Assembly: GCA_019649035.1 (NCBI GenBank)
Contig: BMAT01007234.1
Coordinates: forward strand, 435,339 to 499,338
Source: Elysia marginata
Lineage: Eukaryota; Mollusca; Gastropoda; Plakobranchidae
DNA length: 64,000 bases
Reading direction: 5' to 3'
Shown: positions 12,833 through 62,323 of the stretch, piece after piece
Numbering within the stretch: position 1 is the first letter of the stretch
Layout of the letters: each line of letters starts with the position of its first letter
Notes under the pieces: generated by a model
The model's database searches: none
The model's input: the letters and a program-made list of their open reading frames with translations, nothing else
What the model was told of the DNA's origin: nothing
Program-made: the position numbers and the translations under genes

Positions 12833-15800
12833 GCAGCCTGTCGCCGTGGGAAACTTCACCCAATATGGCCTGTAGTCAGTAAAAATTCCTTGTCGCAGTT
12901 TCGCAAATCGGTTGACCTTACCTTACGATGTCTTTTCGCTAGCTACTAATGGTCGTTCGGGTGAAAAGAAGAGCTCTTGACGCATCGGCGATATTTGCGT
13001 TTCCCATACAGTAATCTATGCAGTGTGCACTCTGTTATATTCCAGTGTAAACTTTCCTTTTGAGGGAAGCCTTTTAGTCAACCCTTTATTTTCTTACTTC
13101 AAGCTGGCGGACGCGGTGCAGTTTACACACTGAAAGTGACGCAGGGTGGGGTGAAGGAAGGGGTGTCATGAGCTTGCTTTTTTGTTTTGTTTTAGTTTCA
13201 ACGCCATTGACATGATTGATTGCGCAAAATACTTTCACATGGGTTATTTTGGTGTATAAGGTACCGAGCGTCACTCTGCGCTGCTGACGTAATGGTTTGT
13301 CTCAGAGATAGGCCAAAACGAAACCCACCTTAACGATCTCATCATTTTTCCTTATACTTATAAAAATCGCCTAGGCCAAAGTTTAGCTGTTAAAATTATT
13401 GCAAACCTTGTTAATATTCAATACACCAACAATTTCATACTTTTTCTTGTTTTTTTTTTCCAGAGTAACTGATTTTGAGATAGACCATTATGTTAGCAGC
13501 GTGGCGTGTGACTGGCCAAATAAGTCACCATTCTTAACAAACTGTTGATGAATTTATATAGCGCTAATAATACGAAATATGTTGGGCCTACTGATTTAAC
13601 GCCATTCATTGATCCACTGCACAAAAAATTCTTCTCCACAATTCCGAGAGCGTCCGCCATCTTGACAGGAAAACGCTAGATTAAGTAATATGCAATCAAC
13701 CCATAATGCTGCTCGTCGAAGAAAAAGTTAAAGAAGCAAGGAAAAAAGACTAGGAGGAAGATCAAGTGTTGGTCTACATTTTAGGCTGTCCCACTAAAGC
13801 ATGGCAAGTCAAACGTCCTACATTGCACTCTGCGTTTTAATGCAACATACACGGTAGTAAAATATATACATTATAATCTCATTATTTCAATCTATATAAA
13901 TGCTTACTCATGCAGTTTTTTTTATTAAATGGGAACATTTTTGCAGTAAAAAATCCTGGACAGACTTATAATTCTCTCGATTGCATTGACACATACGTAA
14001 CGAAAGCCCTCACGGAAACTACAGTTCAAAGTAGCCAAATAACCAAGACAAGTTTTGACCAAGTTTACCTTGGGTACAATGGCAAAACTTTTCATAGCAG
14101 CTTTCCAATTACTTCACACTACTACTGCTAACAACAAGGCTTAAACAAGAGTCGCAGTAAAGCTGTGTAAAAGTTAAAAAATTGGTAAGTTAATTATTTC
14201 AGCTTTATAAGTTCCTCTTTGTAGAGGACTAGATCAGTTTCAATGTAGAATAGTCCAAATTGGCAACTAATGTAGGTAAGACGCAGGGCTGCGTTGAAAG
14301 TATTCGATTTCAGAGAGATATAGCGTTGAATGGTTCTGAAAACGCCTTTTAAAATACTGTAGTTTAACAGAGTCGGGGCGAGATCAAGGACCTTGTAAAG
14401 TAATGTCGAATTTCACCAAAGCGTCAAGCATAAACAAGATAAGCTTTTAAACATTTACATTCCTCACTTTAGGTTGACTATGTGATTGAATATAATTCTA
14501 TTCATATCCCTTCAGGTGGGGTATGCATTCAAGTTTCAACAACATTTCTGTGGCTATAGTGTTGGTATTGATCTTTTTGTCAAGACATCTAAGAGGTCAG
14601 CCCTAATGGTATGAACAAGAATGAGCGACTGCCTATAACTGAAACTATGTCAAGCAGACATGATTGTTATTGGATTCTTTCTAATTATGTTTACGTTTTA
14701 TGATGGTTTCTCATTCAATCAAAACCCAGGAAAACTAAAACATCGACCGAAATAGATTGCAGGTGGAGAATCTTATGTTTACTTTAACTTTAATATATTT
14801 TTACTTTTCAATACACTCAAGCAAATAAGACAAAACAGAGCCACACCTCTGGTTCCAACCATCAACACAAGAGTGAATAAGAGAAGATTTCCGGATTATT
14901 CCACGTAGGGCATAGGTTCAAATGCAGTGTGAAAACGAGAGTGTACAATTACGGGAAATAAGCATTCCAAATTATCCGAGGTAAAATTTTAAATAGTTGT
15001 CTGTGATAAAAGAATGTGCTGCGCTGCGATGCAATAGGTAAGGCCTATACCAAGGCTACCTAATCATTGGTATACTATATTGTGTCCATAGCCTGGACCA
15101 ACTTAAAAATGCATTATTCACTGCTCTCCTCGCGGGCCAGGAAAAGAAGGAAGAGAAGCAGGTGGGTTTCTCTTCCTATGTAGAATTGGATTGCTCTTTA
15201 ATGCAAAGGCCTTGAGCGCAATTCAACACATTTGTTCTGTTCACTTCTGCAGTACAAGATAATTTTGAAAGAATGTATTTCCGGTTTCTCCTTAACATAT
15301 TCCTGAAGTTAATAATATTTCCTGTATCAAATTTCTGTATTTCCAAGTTGTCTGTTTACGTAGATAGATTCATCACTTCACTTTTCGGGCGTGTGGCTAA
15401 GATTACGTATCTTTGCTTTCTGCAGACCGTCTTTATTGGAATTCAGTTGTTTTTTTTTATCAACTATGATAATCAACGAAACAAGTTCATCTTTCAACAA
15501 TAACAAATAAAAGGCATTTGGTCTGTATGATGTTTTCAACGTAGAGAAAAAGGTCATAAGAGATATTCAAGGGATAGATCAATGAAAAATTTGACATGCC
15601 ATCAAAGTAAGACACTAATGTCCTATTTTCTGAAAGGTAAAAATATGCTAATTCCATTGGCTTGTTTAAATTTAAGAAATTATGTCGAATTTGCTATTGC
15701 AACATTGCTGATACACTCTAAACGTTGAAATTATTTCAAATATGCCCGCAAATGAGCGAGGAGTTTTGGACTAGCTAATGGAAATGAAAATTTAAAACTT

Positions 15801-16354
15801 TATCTGCTCCTCCAACATCTTCATAGCTTAAAAAAGGCTTTTTTTGGTAATGTACAACAATTAAAACATCATTTCTGCCGCAATGGCTGGTATTCCTGCT
15901 GGTCTTATCAAACTAATAGCAAAGTTAAAGCAGGTCAATCACCAATGGCATAAAAAAAAAACAAAAGGGAACACTGATTTGTGCTTTCCCAGCCACCTTT
16001 GTTTTCATACTTAAAACATAACCATATAGAAGGATTCTACCACATTAAATGTGATGTCTCTTGGGAATTTATGGTCATTATTAAAACTTTTCATTATGCT
16101 AACCATACAGTTCTTTCAATCAGTTCATACTCAATCTGTATGGTTTGACAGATTCTTACGAGAGACGTAATAAAATTAACCTCGGTCATAAAAAAAATGT
16201 ATCAATAGTAAACTACCATCTCTAAAAGCGTTATCGTTTAAAACGCCTTGAACTTAACGTGACTAAAATACGCACCCGGCTAGACACTATTTCGAATATT
16301 TAGGCCTTCCTTATCGCCGACGCATTGGAGCATTCTAAGGCTGCGAACATACTG
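12833..16354. other. No gene seen
   Basis: Plain AT-rich sequence. The frame at 13910-14131 has no recognisable features. Confidence 0.55.
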
Positions 16355-16513
16355 CGCCCGGTCCAGATCCAGCCCAGCAACGGGAAAAAATAGAGCAACT
16401 GGGATAAAAAGGGGAAAAATCACCGTCTGAACATACTAGCAGCTTGTGGTTTTTCCCACTGTAACTCAGTTGCTCTAGCTTTTCCCGTTGCTGGGCTGGA
16501 TACGGACCGGGCG
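16355..16513. mobile_element. Fold-back element with long inverted arms
   Basis: Two arms of about 65 bp (16355-16422 and 16446-16513) are inverted repeats: CGCCCGGTCC, ATCCAGCCCAGCAACGGGAA and TAGAGCAACTG are shared exactly, with small differences between these blocks. The loop is about 25 bp. GAACATACT occurs beside the left arm and again in the loop. No gene nearby. Confidence 0.8.
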
Positions 16514-17924
16514 TGCCATTGCTTAAAGTTAATAAACAAAAATTCCGACCTAGGTGTACACTTTCTCCGAGCCACATAACTGAAAAAATATCATACACAT
16601 GTAGTAATACAAGAGAATGAACTAAAAAAAAGTCTCAATAATACAGTGTGGTCTCAACAGCGTTTGCTTTTTTCCTTCTTTTATTATGTGCATTTCTGCT
16701 TTTCAAAGGTTAGGTTTTGACTCCCAGAAAAGCGTCTTATGAACGAAAAGAAGGAAAACTTTGACCCTCTAACGCCCGGCATAGATAACCTGCAGCTGCT
16801 CCCATAGAATCTTTGATAGATCAACTGTAAAACTAAAAGGTAGATATAATTCTGAGATAGGGCCTACACAGCGGTAAAACCCAAAAGAAGTGATCAATTT
16901 TCTTTCATATCTAAGTTTAGACTTTCTTTAATAGTTTGGTCTTATTTTTTTCTTCAAATGTTCCTGCTTTTTTTTTTTGCTACGGAAAAGCGCAGAAAAT
17001 CGGAATTCATGCAAAAAATCGGAAAACTTGCGTACTGCACTCACAACTAGAACTGGTCACCCTTTATCTAGTACCTCAAATTTATAGATGCAAAGCTTCT
17101 CAATCGTACACCTAAAGAGTAAAATTGTCTTTTATATATCAAAGGTTTGTTTGCTGTCTTTGCAGTCTAGAGTGTTATCTCGTTAAATTTTTTTTTCGGT
17201 TTTATAACATTAAATAAAACACTTTCAATTCTATTTTCTTAGCCTTTGCTTTAAGCTATTCTCATTTTTAGCTTGGCTTAAGTTTTCAAGACCAATTTTT
17301 AAAATTCTGATAAAAAAGGAAACACAGAGTTATTTTGAGCCTATTACGTACACCATTTATGATCTCATGAAGCATAGAATATTCTTACCCTGCAGGGAGT
17401 TAACACAGTAGAGTCCCTATGGTTTGAACCTGGTGGAGTACATTTACTAAATTTAAACTGCATTCAGATTACAAACTTTCACTTTTGTTTTTCTGTAATG
17501 CACACTGATAATTCTATTTTTGGATAATTTAAAGTTAACTTTTGCTCCCCCAGGGTTCGAGATAAGCAAACTGCCTTGAATTATATCCAAAGTGCAATCA
17601 ATGGGGTTGAAAAGCGTATTTTGACCAAGTATGCCTAGAAAAACAGGCATATTATGGTCAAAGCAGAAAAATCTAACCAGGAAAGTGAATTACTCTGCTT
17701 TTACTCTATACAAACTTGCTTGATGCTTAAAGGGTATTGGATGAATAAAATAAAAAGAAACAGAGCTCTCTCAATGAATTTTCATAACAACTTCAGCCAT
17801 ATATATCAGGGATCCATTCTACTAATTCCAACAACTAGTAAAACCTATTGCAAGTGAATTTCCTCACACTTTTTTACTGCAAAGACTTGACACAACATGG
17901 GTGATTTAAAAAGCTTCTCCAATG
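16514..17924. other. No gene seen
   Basis: AT-rich sequence downstream of the farthest INO80 polyadenylation signal considered. Nothing supported. Confidence 0.55.
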
Positions 17925-19161
17925 TTTATTCATCTTTTAATCTACACAAGTACAAAATGTATGTAACACATATCACAGTTAGTAAACCATCATTGAAAGC
18001 CACTAATTTTTACAGATCATCTGTGAACGATTTCAAATTACTGTACAATCTATATGAATGAGACCAAAGCAAAAAGGCAAGTAAAAGAAAAGACAAATTT
18101 AGGGAACACTGACATTAACCAACGGTACAAAAAGTCAGAAGGAATTTATAAAAAGTCCTTGCAAGTGTAGAATTTTCATTGCTTCATAAATTATTGATTT
18201 ATTGACATTTAAAATAATATTTACTTTAATACTTGCAATAGCAACTGCTTTAAACAAGCGCACAACCAGTTACTTCCATGTAATTCAATAGTGCAATTAA
18301 TAACATGCCTGATGATTTTTTTTTTTGTGCACAATTAACATTTTCACTCTATTAGTCAAGTTAAAATAAAAAACTATGGCAAAAATTTTGTGACAATGGG
18401 AAGCGCCCTCAATCTCTTCATTAAGAAAGGGAAACTAGGTGGTTGTGAAACTGTGAAGCTTGAAAGAGGGTATTATTATTATTATCAAAACTACAATAGC
18501 GACAGTTTTCTACCAGTGAGTGAACATCCCCAGCTCACACATCAGTGTTGTGGGAACTATGCTGGCATTTAACATCGAACAGCAATTGCAACAATCAAAA
18601 TTATTTATCAAAAGTAGAAATGAATACAATACAGAAAATTTAGCATTTGTTTGTACCTCTGTGGTCTAAAGAGACAATTAATAAGACTACAAGAAGTAGT
18701 GAACTGTGAAAATATTAAATGATGTGAAATACAAGGATGCCATCAGGAGGCATTGGCTAAAAATTTCACTGCACTAATGAGGATACCTTTTGGTAGAGCA
18801 TACCTTTGGTATAATATCTACATGTTTGCTTTAAAAAAAGATATTACATAACATTAAAAACTCACATCTTTCCGATTCCCAGATATTATTAAGGCTTTCT
18901 AGATCCAGATCTTGAGCTGGGACCTAATAATACAATCTTTGAGATTAGTGATCAATCAAGACAGCTATGCGATCTACCCTTTATATATCGCATAAGATGA
19001 GGTACAAACCAGCAAGGCTTTAGTCAAAATTATTATATTTATTACTTGTGAAAGGCTGGAATTTTGTGGTTTGAAGCAAAGATAATGGAATTTGTTTAAG
19101 TAAAGAATCTAAGAATATGCTTAACCTCCAATGAAAAAGTTCTTTTTTTTTTTTTTTTTTT

Positions 19162-19308
19162 ACCAGTGGCGCAATCGGTAAGGCGGTTGGCCGCTATCTG
19201 AGAGGTCCCGGGTTTGATCCCCAGTCCAGGCTAAATTTTATTTGCTCCCCTGCTCCTTGTTCCCCTACGCTCATGTCGAGTATGGGACTACCTTTACCTT
19301 TACCTTAC
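19162..19308 (+). mobile_element. tRNA-derived SINE, internally shortened copy
   Basis: Same family as the SINE at 57.6-57.9 kb, plus strand. Box A TGGCGCAATCGG at 19167-19178, box B GGTTTGATCCC at 19211-19221, tail ending CTACCTTTACCTTTACCTTA. It lacks about 110 bp of the middle body. A T20 run (19142-19161) abuts its 5' side. Confidence 0.85.
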
Positions 19309-19319
19309 CCATGATGTTG

Positions 19320-19775
19320 AATTATCTACATCTGTTTTGTCTTCTTTCCGCAGACTTACCTTCTGCGCACCTAACTCTAATATTCTGTCTTTGAGTTTCC
19401 TCACCATGCCTTCTCTCTACATAATTATCTTCCTATAATCGTTCTATCCTCTTGATCCTAGTCTACCTCCCTCATCTCTAAATCTAATTATCTATCTATC
19501 TGTCTTTCTCGCTCCGTCTTTACATCTCTACGTACCTGTTGGTCTCTTCCTCACCCACCTTCTCTTTTAACCCTAAACCATGAGTTTCTACTGCAAAATA
19601 AATCTTGATGACATACATCTACATCTAGATTCTATAGCAGGATCTTAGCTTATATAGGTATGTGGATTTAAAACAACTGAATATAGATTAGTTCTAGTGC
19701 AATTTTATCTAGAGATAGATATACTTGGCCTGCAGCTGAATAAGAAATGATGGAGCTCTCTTGGATGTCCGCAAA
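19320..19775 (-). repeat. Inverted copy of the 46-47 kb repeat
   Basis: On the minus strand it reads GCCAAGTATATCTATCTCTA, AAATCCACATACCTATA, GATCCTGCTATAGAATCTAG, ATGTA.GTCATCAAGATTTA, then a purine-rich part, in the same order as the 46-47 kb units. It lies in the flank or 3' UTR of INO80, just after the SINE. Confidence 0.7.
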
Positions 19776-21242
19776 AATACCTCTCCGCAGGGGAGTCCCT
19801 GTGAGCCTTATCTAGGTCAATATTTTAATTAGTGTTTACAGCACACAAAAAAATTCTCCATGATTTAGCCTCAAAATGAACAGATCTTGGTGGGTGTCAC
19901 TAGAATGATGCATAACCTACCGATCAACACAAAATGTAGCCATATTACAGACCCCCAGCAGTTGGCTGCTTTTGTTTTTCTTCTTTTAAATACAGGATTG
20001 TTTTTAGTGGGAGGGGGGGGGGGGGCAAACATAGTTAAATCGGACAATGAAAATTTCGACAAATTTTCATAGAGTAAAATGCAAATTGTGACAATAAGAT
20101 TGGCTTTTTTTTTTAACTTTAACTCAAAAGGCACAAAATAGTAAAGTCTGTGAATCATGAGCTTTAAACATTTACACAGATAGCTATGTGTCCTTTACTG
20201 ATCATGATACCTACTTAAATTATTCAATTTTTTAGCTAAAAACACCAGGCTTTCCTTTGTAAACTATTATGAATGGGAAAAATTTGATCAGAAGGTATCA
20301 GCACATGTTCACCTTGGATTTTTATAGTGCCAAGAAAGGAAAAATGTTTAATATTAAGTAATAATAAAAAAGGATAACAGATGTCTGAATAGTTAGATCT
20401 CAGGCAGGTCAAAAGTGACTGATTTACAAATACTTGAATTTTCACTAATTTAGTACTTTCTTTTATTTCAAATGTAATGTAAATCCCTTCCTGTGAATCT
20501 ACTACCACCATTGTCTGATCAATGCCCATTGAACAGAGTTTTGGGCAACGAGATTTCCAAATTGAAAAAGAGTGCGTCTCACCAACCCGCAACCCAATGT
20601 TAAATCTTAATCTTACAATCTACCAATAAACATTTCTACATGTAAATCATTTAAGTTCAGGAACAATATTAAGAGATGCAGGCGACAAATAAGAAAAATT
20701 ACAGAATTATGACTTGTTCATAAATAATCAGATACAAAACATATTTCTTCTGAAAAAATCTACCATTGACTCTCTAGCAAAATAATATATACATGATAAA
20801 TAATGAAATGGCACTTGTATGGTTAAGCAAACCAAAAAAAACCACCTATAGCTCAGTATAAAGAACCTTTTTTGAGTTTCTTAACCACTAATGAATAAAC
20901 CTGAAAAGAAATGATCAGGTTTAGTCAAGAAAAATAAAGATTAACAAGCAAGGAATTGTAAGATTATTAAACATTATTTTACTCCGTGGAAAATGCACTA
21001 AAATAAATATATTTCTTTCATCATGCATTGGGATAACAGTAACAACAACATGTTTAAGATATCAAGAGTCCCTGCTCCATCAGATAAAACACATTCCCTG
21101 GTATGAAATAAAGTTGCAAAACATGATTATCTCTTGCCACATAAAAGTCTATAATAAAAAAATGTTCGTTCTCTCAGACCCCTATGCCCATTTGTAAACA
21201 TTTAATCTATTTTTGAAATTCACTTGTGACATTGTGGTTGCA

Positions 21243-21248
21243 TTTATT
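21243..21248 (-). terminator. Nearest canonical polyadenylation signal after the INO80 stop
   Basis: AATAAA on the minus strand (TTTATT on plus), about 175 bases past the stop. Another lies at 20462-20467 and one at 17925-17930. The sequence alone does not say which is used. Confidence 0.4.
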
Positions 21249-21421
21249 TCAATTTAAATTTAGCTATCAGTCTTCTTTTACACTGTATTCACAAAACTAA
21301 CAATTTAGGCCTAGACTTTAGGAGCTCAACTGTTGATACAATGTACTAACAACAGGCAACTTGAGGGAAGCTCCTCACTGAGCTGGATCCAAGTAGCTGG
21401 CTGAGGTGATCTTTAAAGGCG

Positions 21422-57226
<35,805 letters not shown>

Positions 57227-57639
57227 GGTAGTCACTGGGTGTATCAAGTAAGAAAGGTGCATGGCATTTCATCAACTTAAGCTCAGTACTTTTTTAAAAC
57301 AATTTGATCACTTCACATAGTCTGTAACAAATAGAATAGGGAATGACTTTCATCGATTTACTGAAAATACTTAGCTGGTTAAATGTTTAGGAGTTTATAA
57401 GAGTTCTGGATCTTGTTTATGACACGAGAAGCTGAAAGGGCGAGAGCTGTTTTAAAAAAATAATTGAGAACAAGGAATTTATGTACATTAATCATTAGCA
57501 TGTGACACCTGACCTGAGCTTTTTAGGCAGATCAAAAAAATAAATTTATATACGCATTTCACATTTTAGAAGAGCCTATTACATTGAGGATATCATACTG
57601 AAAAGTAATTTGGCTTGGATTTTACCAATCATTATCATA

Positions 57640-57904
57640 AGGTAAAGGTAGTCCCATACTCGACATGAGGGTAGGGGAACAAGGAGCAGGGTCCTTGTTT
57701 TTTCTAGGCACACGGCATAGTGAGGTAGTTTGCCATTGCTTTCCTCGCCGCCTTTACTTTCGACGAGTCTTAAGAGACCTAGCTACCCATCAAGTGCTGG
57801 GTGGGCACAGGGGAGCAAATAAAATTTAGCCCGGATTGGGGATCGAACCCGGGACCTCTCAGATAGCAGTCAATCGCCCTACCGATTGCGCCACTACTCA
57901 TCCC
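57640..57904 (-). mobile_element. tRNA-derived SINE, apparently full length, with 9-bp target duplication
   Basis: Minus-strand SINE. Its tRNA-like head holds box A TGGCGCAATCGG (57882-57893) and box B GGTTCGATCCC (57839-57849). A middle body and a short CTACCTTTACCTT-type tail follow. The 9-bp direct repeats ATTATCATA at 57631-57639 and 57905-57913 are identical, so this is a clean and fairly recent insertion in the presumed first INO80 intron. Confidence 0.9.
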
Positions 57905-58389
57905 ATTATCATAGGTTTTCATAAAACATTGACAGAAACTGAGGAAGTTCAGATATCCAAATCATACTTCTCACAATCATATTTTTAGTGAATTTTACAA
58001 CAATAATATGGTTCTGGAACTGTCGAGAGCTGATGATTTTTTTTACTTATTTGCTGGGTTTCCCAATTTGCCAAGCTACTGAAGATATTTGCTTGAACAT
58101 CAGTCATGTAAATTAATTACTAGCAATAACTGTGATCTTTCTTTGTAAAGTGTGAATTGGTGATATGTCTTGGACATTTATGTGAGACCAAACGTTAAAG
58201 AGAAAATTTTCATTTCATTAAATATGATCAGGATGTAGTTTTTTTCTTCAATAATGAAGCGAAATGAAAAGTTTGTCATGCACAACACAGCCATGCAAAC
58301 ATATCTAGCATCAATCAAGTAGGCCTTATACCACCAGGGGTCAGCAAGAATCTGAACATGTTTACATTACTACATTCAATTTATCAGTG

Positions 58390-59769
58390 ATGTTCTTGGT
58401 TCAAAGACGGCCGAAAAGTTTGGAAGATGAACCAAGGTCTGAACGCCTGAACACAGCAAACAATGACTGGAACACAGCTTGATGAGCTCATCAAAGTAAA
58501 CAGAAGAATGAAACTGAAGGAAATTTCTCTTAAACTTGACATTCCCAAAACTAATGTTTATGAAATTGCACTGTATGATAAACTTGGCTGTCACAAAGAT
58601 TTTGCCAGATGGGTCCCCAAAATGTTGTCAGATAAGCATAAGCGCTGGAGAGTCAAAATCTCCTAAATCCTGCTGCACTGGTGTCAACAAGAAAGTGATG
58701 AAAACGTTGATGTGGGGCCTAAAGGGGACGATCATGCCAGGAACAAACTTCTTGGAGATTAAGCTTGGTTATACCTGAGCACTCTGGAGACAAAATAAGA
58801 TTAATGACATGGAAGCACCCTTCCTCTCCAGTCATAAAAAAGTAAAAGTCCAGCAGTCGGCAACAAAAGTGATGACCACCGTGTTTTGGGACTCACATGA
58901 AATGATCTTTTTAGATATTCTGCCAAAAGGAGAGAGTGTCAATGCTAATCGATATTGTAAAACCAGAGCTGCCAACCACTAATTAACCGGGTTCAGTACT
59001 ATTACACCTCCATTTCATAATTTTCCAAAGCACTTCAGTACGCAATACGAGAACAAGGTCCAACAAAGATCAGACGTATGGGACCCGTATGTGAGAAGTT
59101 CCTTGCAGAAGTTAAGTTCTTGATATTTAAGTTCAACTGTCTCTACTTCGGATAACTTCCAGTTGATTAATTTATAAGAAAGTTATGAGTTTAGCTCAAA
59201 AAGCATTCACTTGTTTTTAAAAGATCTGGTGCATTTCTAGACTTTACAATTCCTCTCCAATTTTTAGTGATCACATATTTTTCAAAGTAATAACTAATTT
59301 CAGTATATTATGTGTGACATCAGTACTCCAGTATTTTGGCAGTCATTCTGGCACTAAAAATATAAAAATACTGAACTGGGTAATAATGGCAATTCTGTAA
59401 AACACTTGACCCGCTGAGACCTGTTCAACACAAAAGAATTGGACTCTTGTGTATAGGAGTTGTCCTTCAACACGACAATGCAACCCCCAACACCGCAAAA
59501 TGCACAAAGAAATAGCTTGAACATTACAGGTGGTACATTATTCCCCATCCAGACCTTGCACCCTCAGACTTTCATCTATCTGGGCCCCTACAGCGCCACC
59601 TGGGAGGCAAAAAGTTCGATAATGAAGTCAAACTCATTCACGTCTTTGGTGAAGTTCTTGATTGGTTTTCAAAGCTTCACGCAAACTTTGTTACACAGGG
59701 TATATACTTGCTTCTCCCTTGGGTTGGTGACAAAAATGCATAGATCTACACAGGGATTACATAAAAAGT
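58390..59769 (+). pseudogene. Decayed mariner transposase, 5'-truncated
   Basis: Plain DNA transposon remnant. Recognisable pieces in order: KSLEDEPRSERL linker; helix-turn-helix ELIKVNRRMKLKEISLKLDI; WVPKMLSDKHKRWRV; KVMTTVFWDSHEMIFLDILP with the first catalytic Asp; QHDNATPNTA with the second; and LAPSDFHLSGPLQRHLGGKK with the third, as in D,D34D mariners. The frame is interrupted many times and roughly the first 70 residues are missing. Terminal inverted repeats were not found. It lies between the leader exon candidate and INO80 coding exon 1. Confidence 0.92.
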
Positions 59770-60170
59770 AGCCGATGAATTTATCTTTCCCTTGTTTAAG
59801 TTTCATGCTTATCAATCAAATACTTTTAGAGTAATTCCCTTTTTCCAGTTACTTTCCAAACTTCCCTTGTAATATGAGGAAACAAATATGTGGTTGCCAT
59901 AGGCACCAGATGCTTTGCGTAATGTGAATATGGTACTCTGTTTCAGGCAGGAAAAAAGGTACTGCACTGCGCAGTATAAAACACAAAATGATTTGAAATA
60001 CTTGATCTCACCTTTGCTGAACAGTGGTTCCGAATAAAACTGGTGTTGGTAATTTTACATTCTTCAATCTAGTTACATTTGAAGAAGTTCATCCCTTTTT
60101 AGAAAGATGAGAGCTCATAAGTAAAAGCCATTCACCTGAAATAGTGAAAGGCCTGAAGTTAAAATTGAAA

Positions 60171-60356
60171 CAGGGATGCTAATGATAAAAAAAAATGGAA
60201 ATAAATCAAACATTTCATATCCCACAAACAAATGTCATAAGCACAAATTGTCACTCGTGTAATACCTTTAGAACTTGTCATAAGACTTAGATAAGAATAG
60301 TAGTCACAACCAGAAAATCTGCAAGAGATGAAAAAACAGAGATTTTGGCATCCCTT
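60171..60356. mobile_element. Possible CAGGGATGC-ended MITE
   Basis: Starts CAGGGATGCT and ends TTGGCATCCCTT. The flanks agree only loosely (TTGAAA against TTGAAT if the last bases are lost). In the presumed first intron. Confidence 0.45.
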
Positions 60357-62323
60357 GAATTAAATAACGTAGGTGCAATGACTAGAGTATCTTCAGTCCG
60401 GCCTTGCTGAAGGAAAAAAAGAGAATCAATTTACATATATATCTGCTGTAATATCTCTAAAGGTGCCTTTCACTAATACAGAGTGACTGTAAAATACATG
60501 AGTCATGATAACCTTATAGAAAAGAACATGCTCACAACAAAATGTTATGAATTGAAACTACTGTTGGGTTTACTTTTTGATTTTTTTTTTGTAGTTAAAC
60601 TTGAAATGAGTAAAAAGCTGTTCATGTTTATAAAAAATAGGCCTAGAATAGGATAGATATTAAAAATTGAAAACTGAACCATATTGCTTTTGGGAATTTG
60701 GTCTGAAAAATGTTTTTTTTAGCAAAACTTATTACCACATATAATATTGGCCAGAAAAAAAATAAAGTGAACTTGAACTTCTGTGGCTGAGTTGCTGGTG
60801 ATCCCCAAGTTACAAGTTACTTTCGGACCACCATGTATTTATATTCAACAAGGGGAATAAAACAAATTTTTATAAAGTTTATTCATTTTTGCCTTACACA
60901 TGTATATAAATTTATACATGAAATTCAATTTTAAGGACAAGAGTAAAATTGCACTCCAACATTTATTCTCGTACGAAATAAAGACATGAAATCTAGTTAC
61001 AGGTTTGTTTTCAGCCTTACAAACTGCAGTTATCTTTTCTTGGCATTTATTGATCTGAGCAAGTATCTCCTCAACAATTAATGCAAACATCCCTTTAATG
61101 GTTTAAATGGTATTTATAATTCATTATAGTTATACAGTGGACCTCCTAGGCCTATCCAAAAACCTTTGACTCAACAAACTTTTGCATTCAACGAAATATA
61201 AAAAAAAGCCCTGTTCTTTCCTTTAACCTTTACAATTTTCCTTGTGTAGAAAGCAAGAATTTTAGACAAACCTCATTTTTAATAAACTAAAATTGAAACT
61301 GAAGTAATAGTTGGTCTTTTTTTAGCCTTTTTATGGTAGGACCTATGTTCTTACAGCTATCAATAACAGCATCACAGAGAGAGAGAGTGATTACAAGAAA
61401 TCTAGAGCAAGGCATTTTCTCTCTCTAAGTCTTTTCTTGATCTAAATACAAACCTTGATTCTTCTTCCTCTTTTTCATATTTATTTTCTCTCGTTCTAAT
61501 TCTATCCATCTCTCTTGGTCTAGTCTGTCTAGATCCAGACCCAAGGTATTTTTTCTTCTTTTAAAACTAATAAAAGATACATTATTCAATGAAATTTATG
61601 GGGATCAAGCCTTTTTTTCTAGAGTTCAAGAGAGCAAGACAAAAAAATTCTGTGTAGAAAGAATGTGACTGCAAAATGCTATGGAAAACTAATCAGCAAG
61701 TAAATGCACTGTACAAAATGTATAAAACGAGACAACACAAAAATCATGACATAACCTAGCCTACATAAGCCTAAGACAATTTTAAGTTAAAACTTCAATA
61801 AAACTTTTAAAAATTTATCTAGACATAATTTTCCACCTTGTAACACTTAGATAAAGATTGGACCCAAGACCAATCATGAAGAAGTGGATGATCGAAACAG
61901 AAATGAGGAGTAGACAAGCCTTACAATACAATGCAGCAGAGAGCTTTAAAAAACCTTTCCAAATACATATACATAACGCTACAACACAAAATCCTGCATG
62001 TAGACTCATTTTGTGGGACCTCTACACATATCATCTTTGGAATTATACCATACAAATTACAATTGAAATTGAAATCTGATGGAATCTTTTTTTTTTCATG
62101 AAGGCAATTTTTTGTATATATATTGATTTTTTTTTTTTTTTGGTTTTCATATTTGAACTTGAGTTGTTTTGAATAGAAATAAATAAAGTACTGAGGAGAA
62201 AAATAGTTTTCGTTTTGCGCCTTTGCCTCAAGAAGCAGTGCTGCTCAGTTAAAAGAAATTCTCAAAGTCTTCTAAAGAAGTCTGTGTCAATGAATGTTAA
62301 TTTTAACAACGTACATCATCCCT

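Larger units (their letters stand above)
17931..21242. other. INO80 3' flank or long 3' UTR
   Basis: No coding sequence. Holds the shortened SINE, the inverted 46-kb-type repeat and a G run (20011-20024). Whether it is transcribed depends on which polyadenylation signal is used. Confidence 0.5.

Noticed and set aside
12600-12949. Val- and Leu-run frames
   Set aside because: Translations of a GTA microsatellite.
57839-57893. Functional tRNA gene
   Set aside because: Box A and box B are present, but the segment is the head of a SINE with a body, tail and target duplication.
58463-58778. Live host gene derived from a mariner
   Set aside because: The frame is broken repeatedly between and within catalytic blocks and the N-terminal part is missing; it is a fossil transposase.
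60990-61090. Possible minus-strand exon with EEILAQINKCQEKITAV and GTAAGG
   Set aside because: No convincing acceptor, and its phase does not fit the candidate leader exon.
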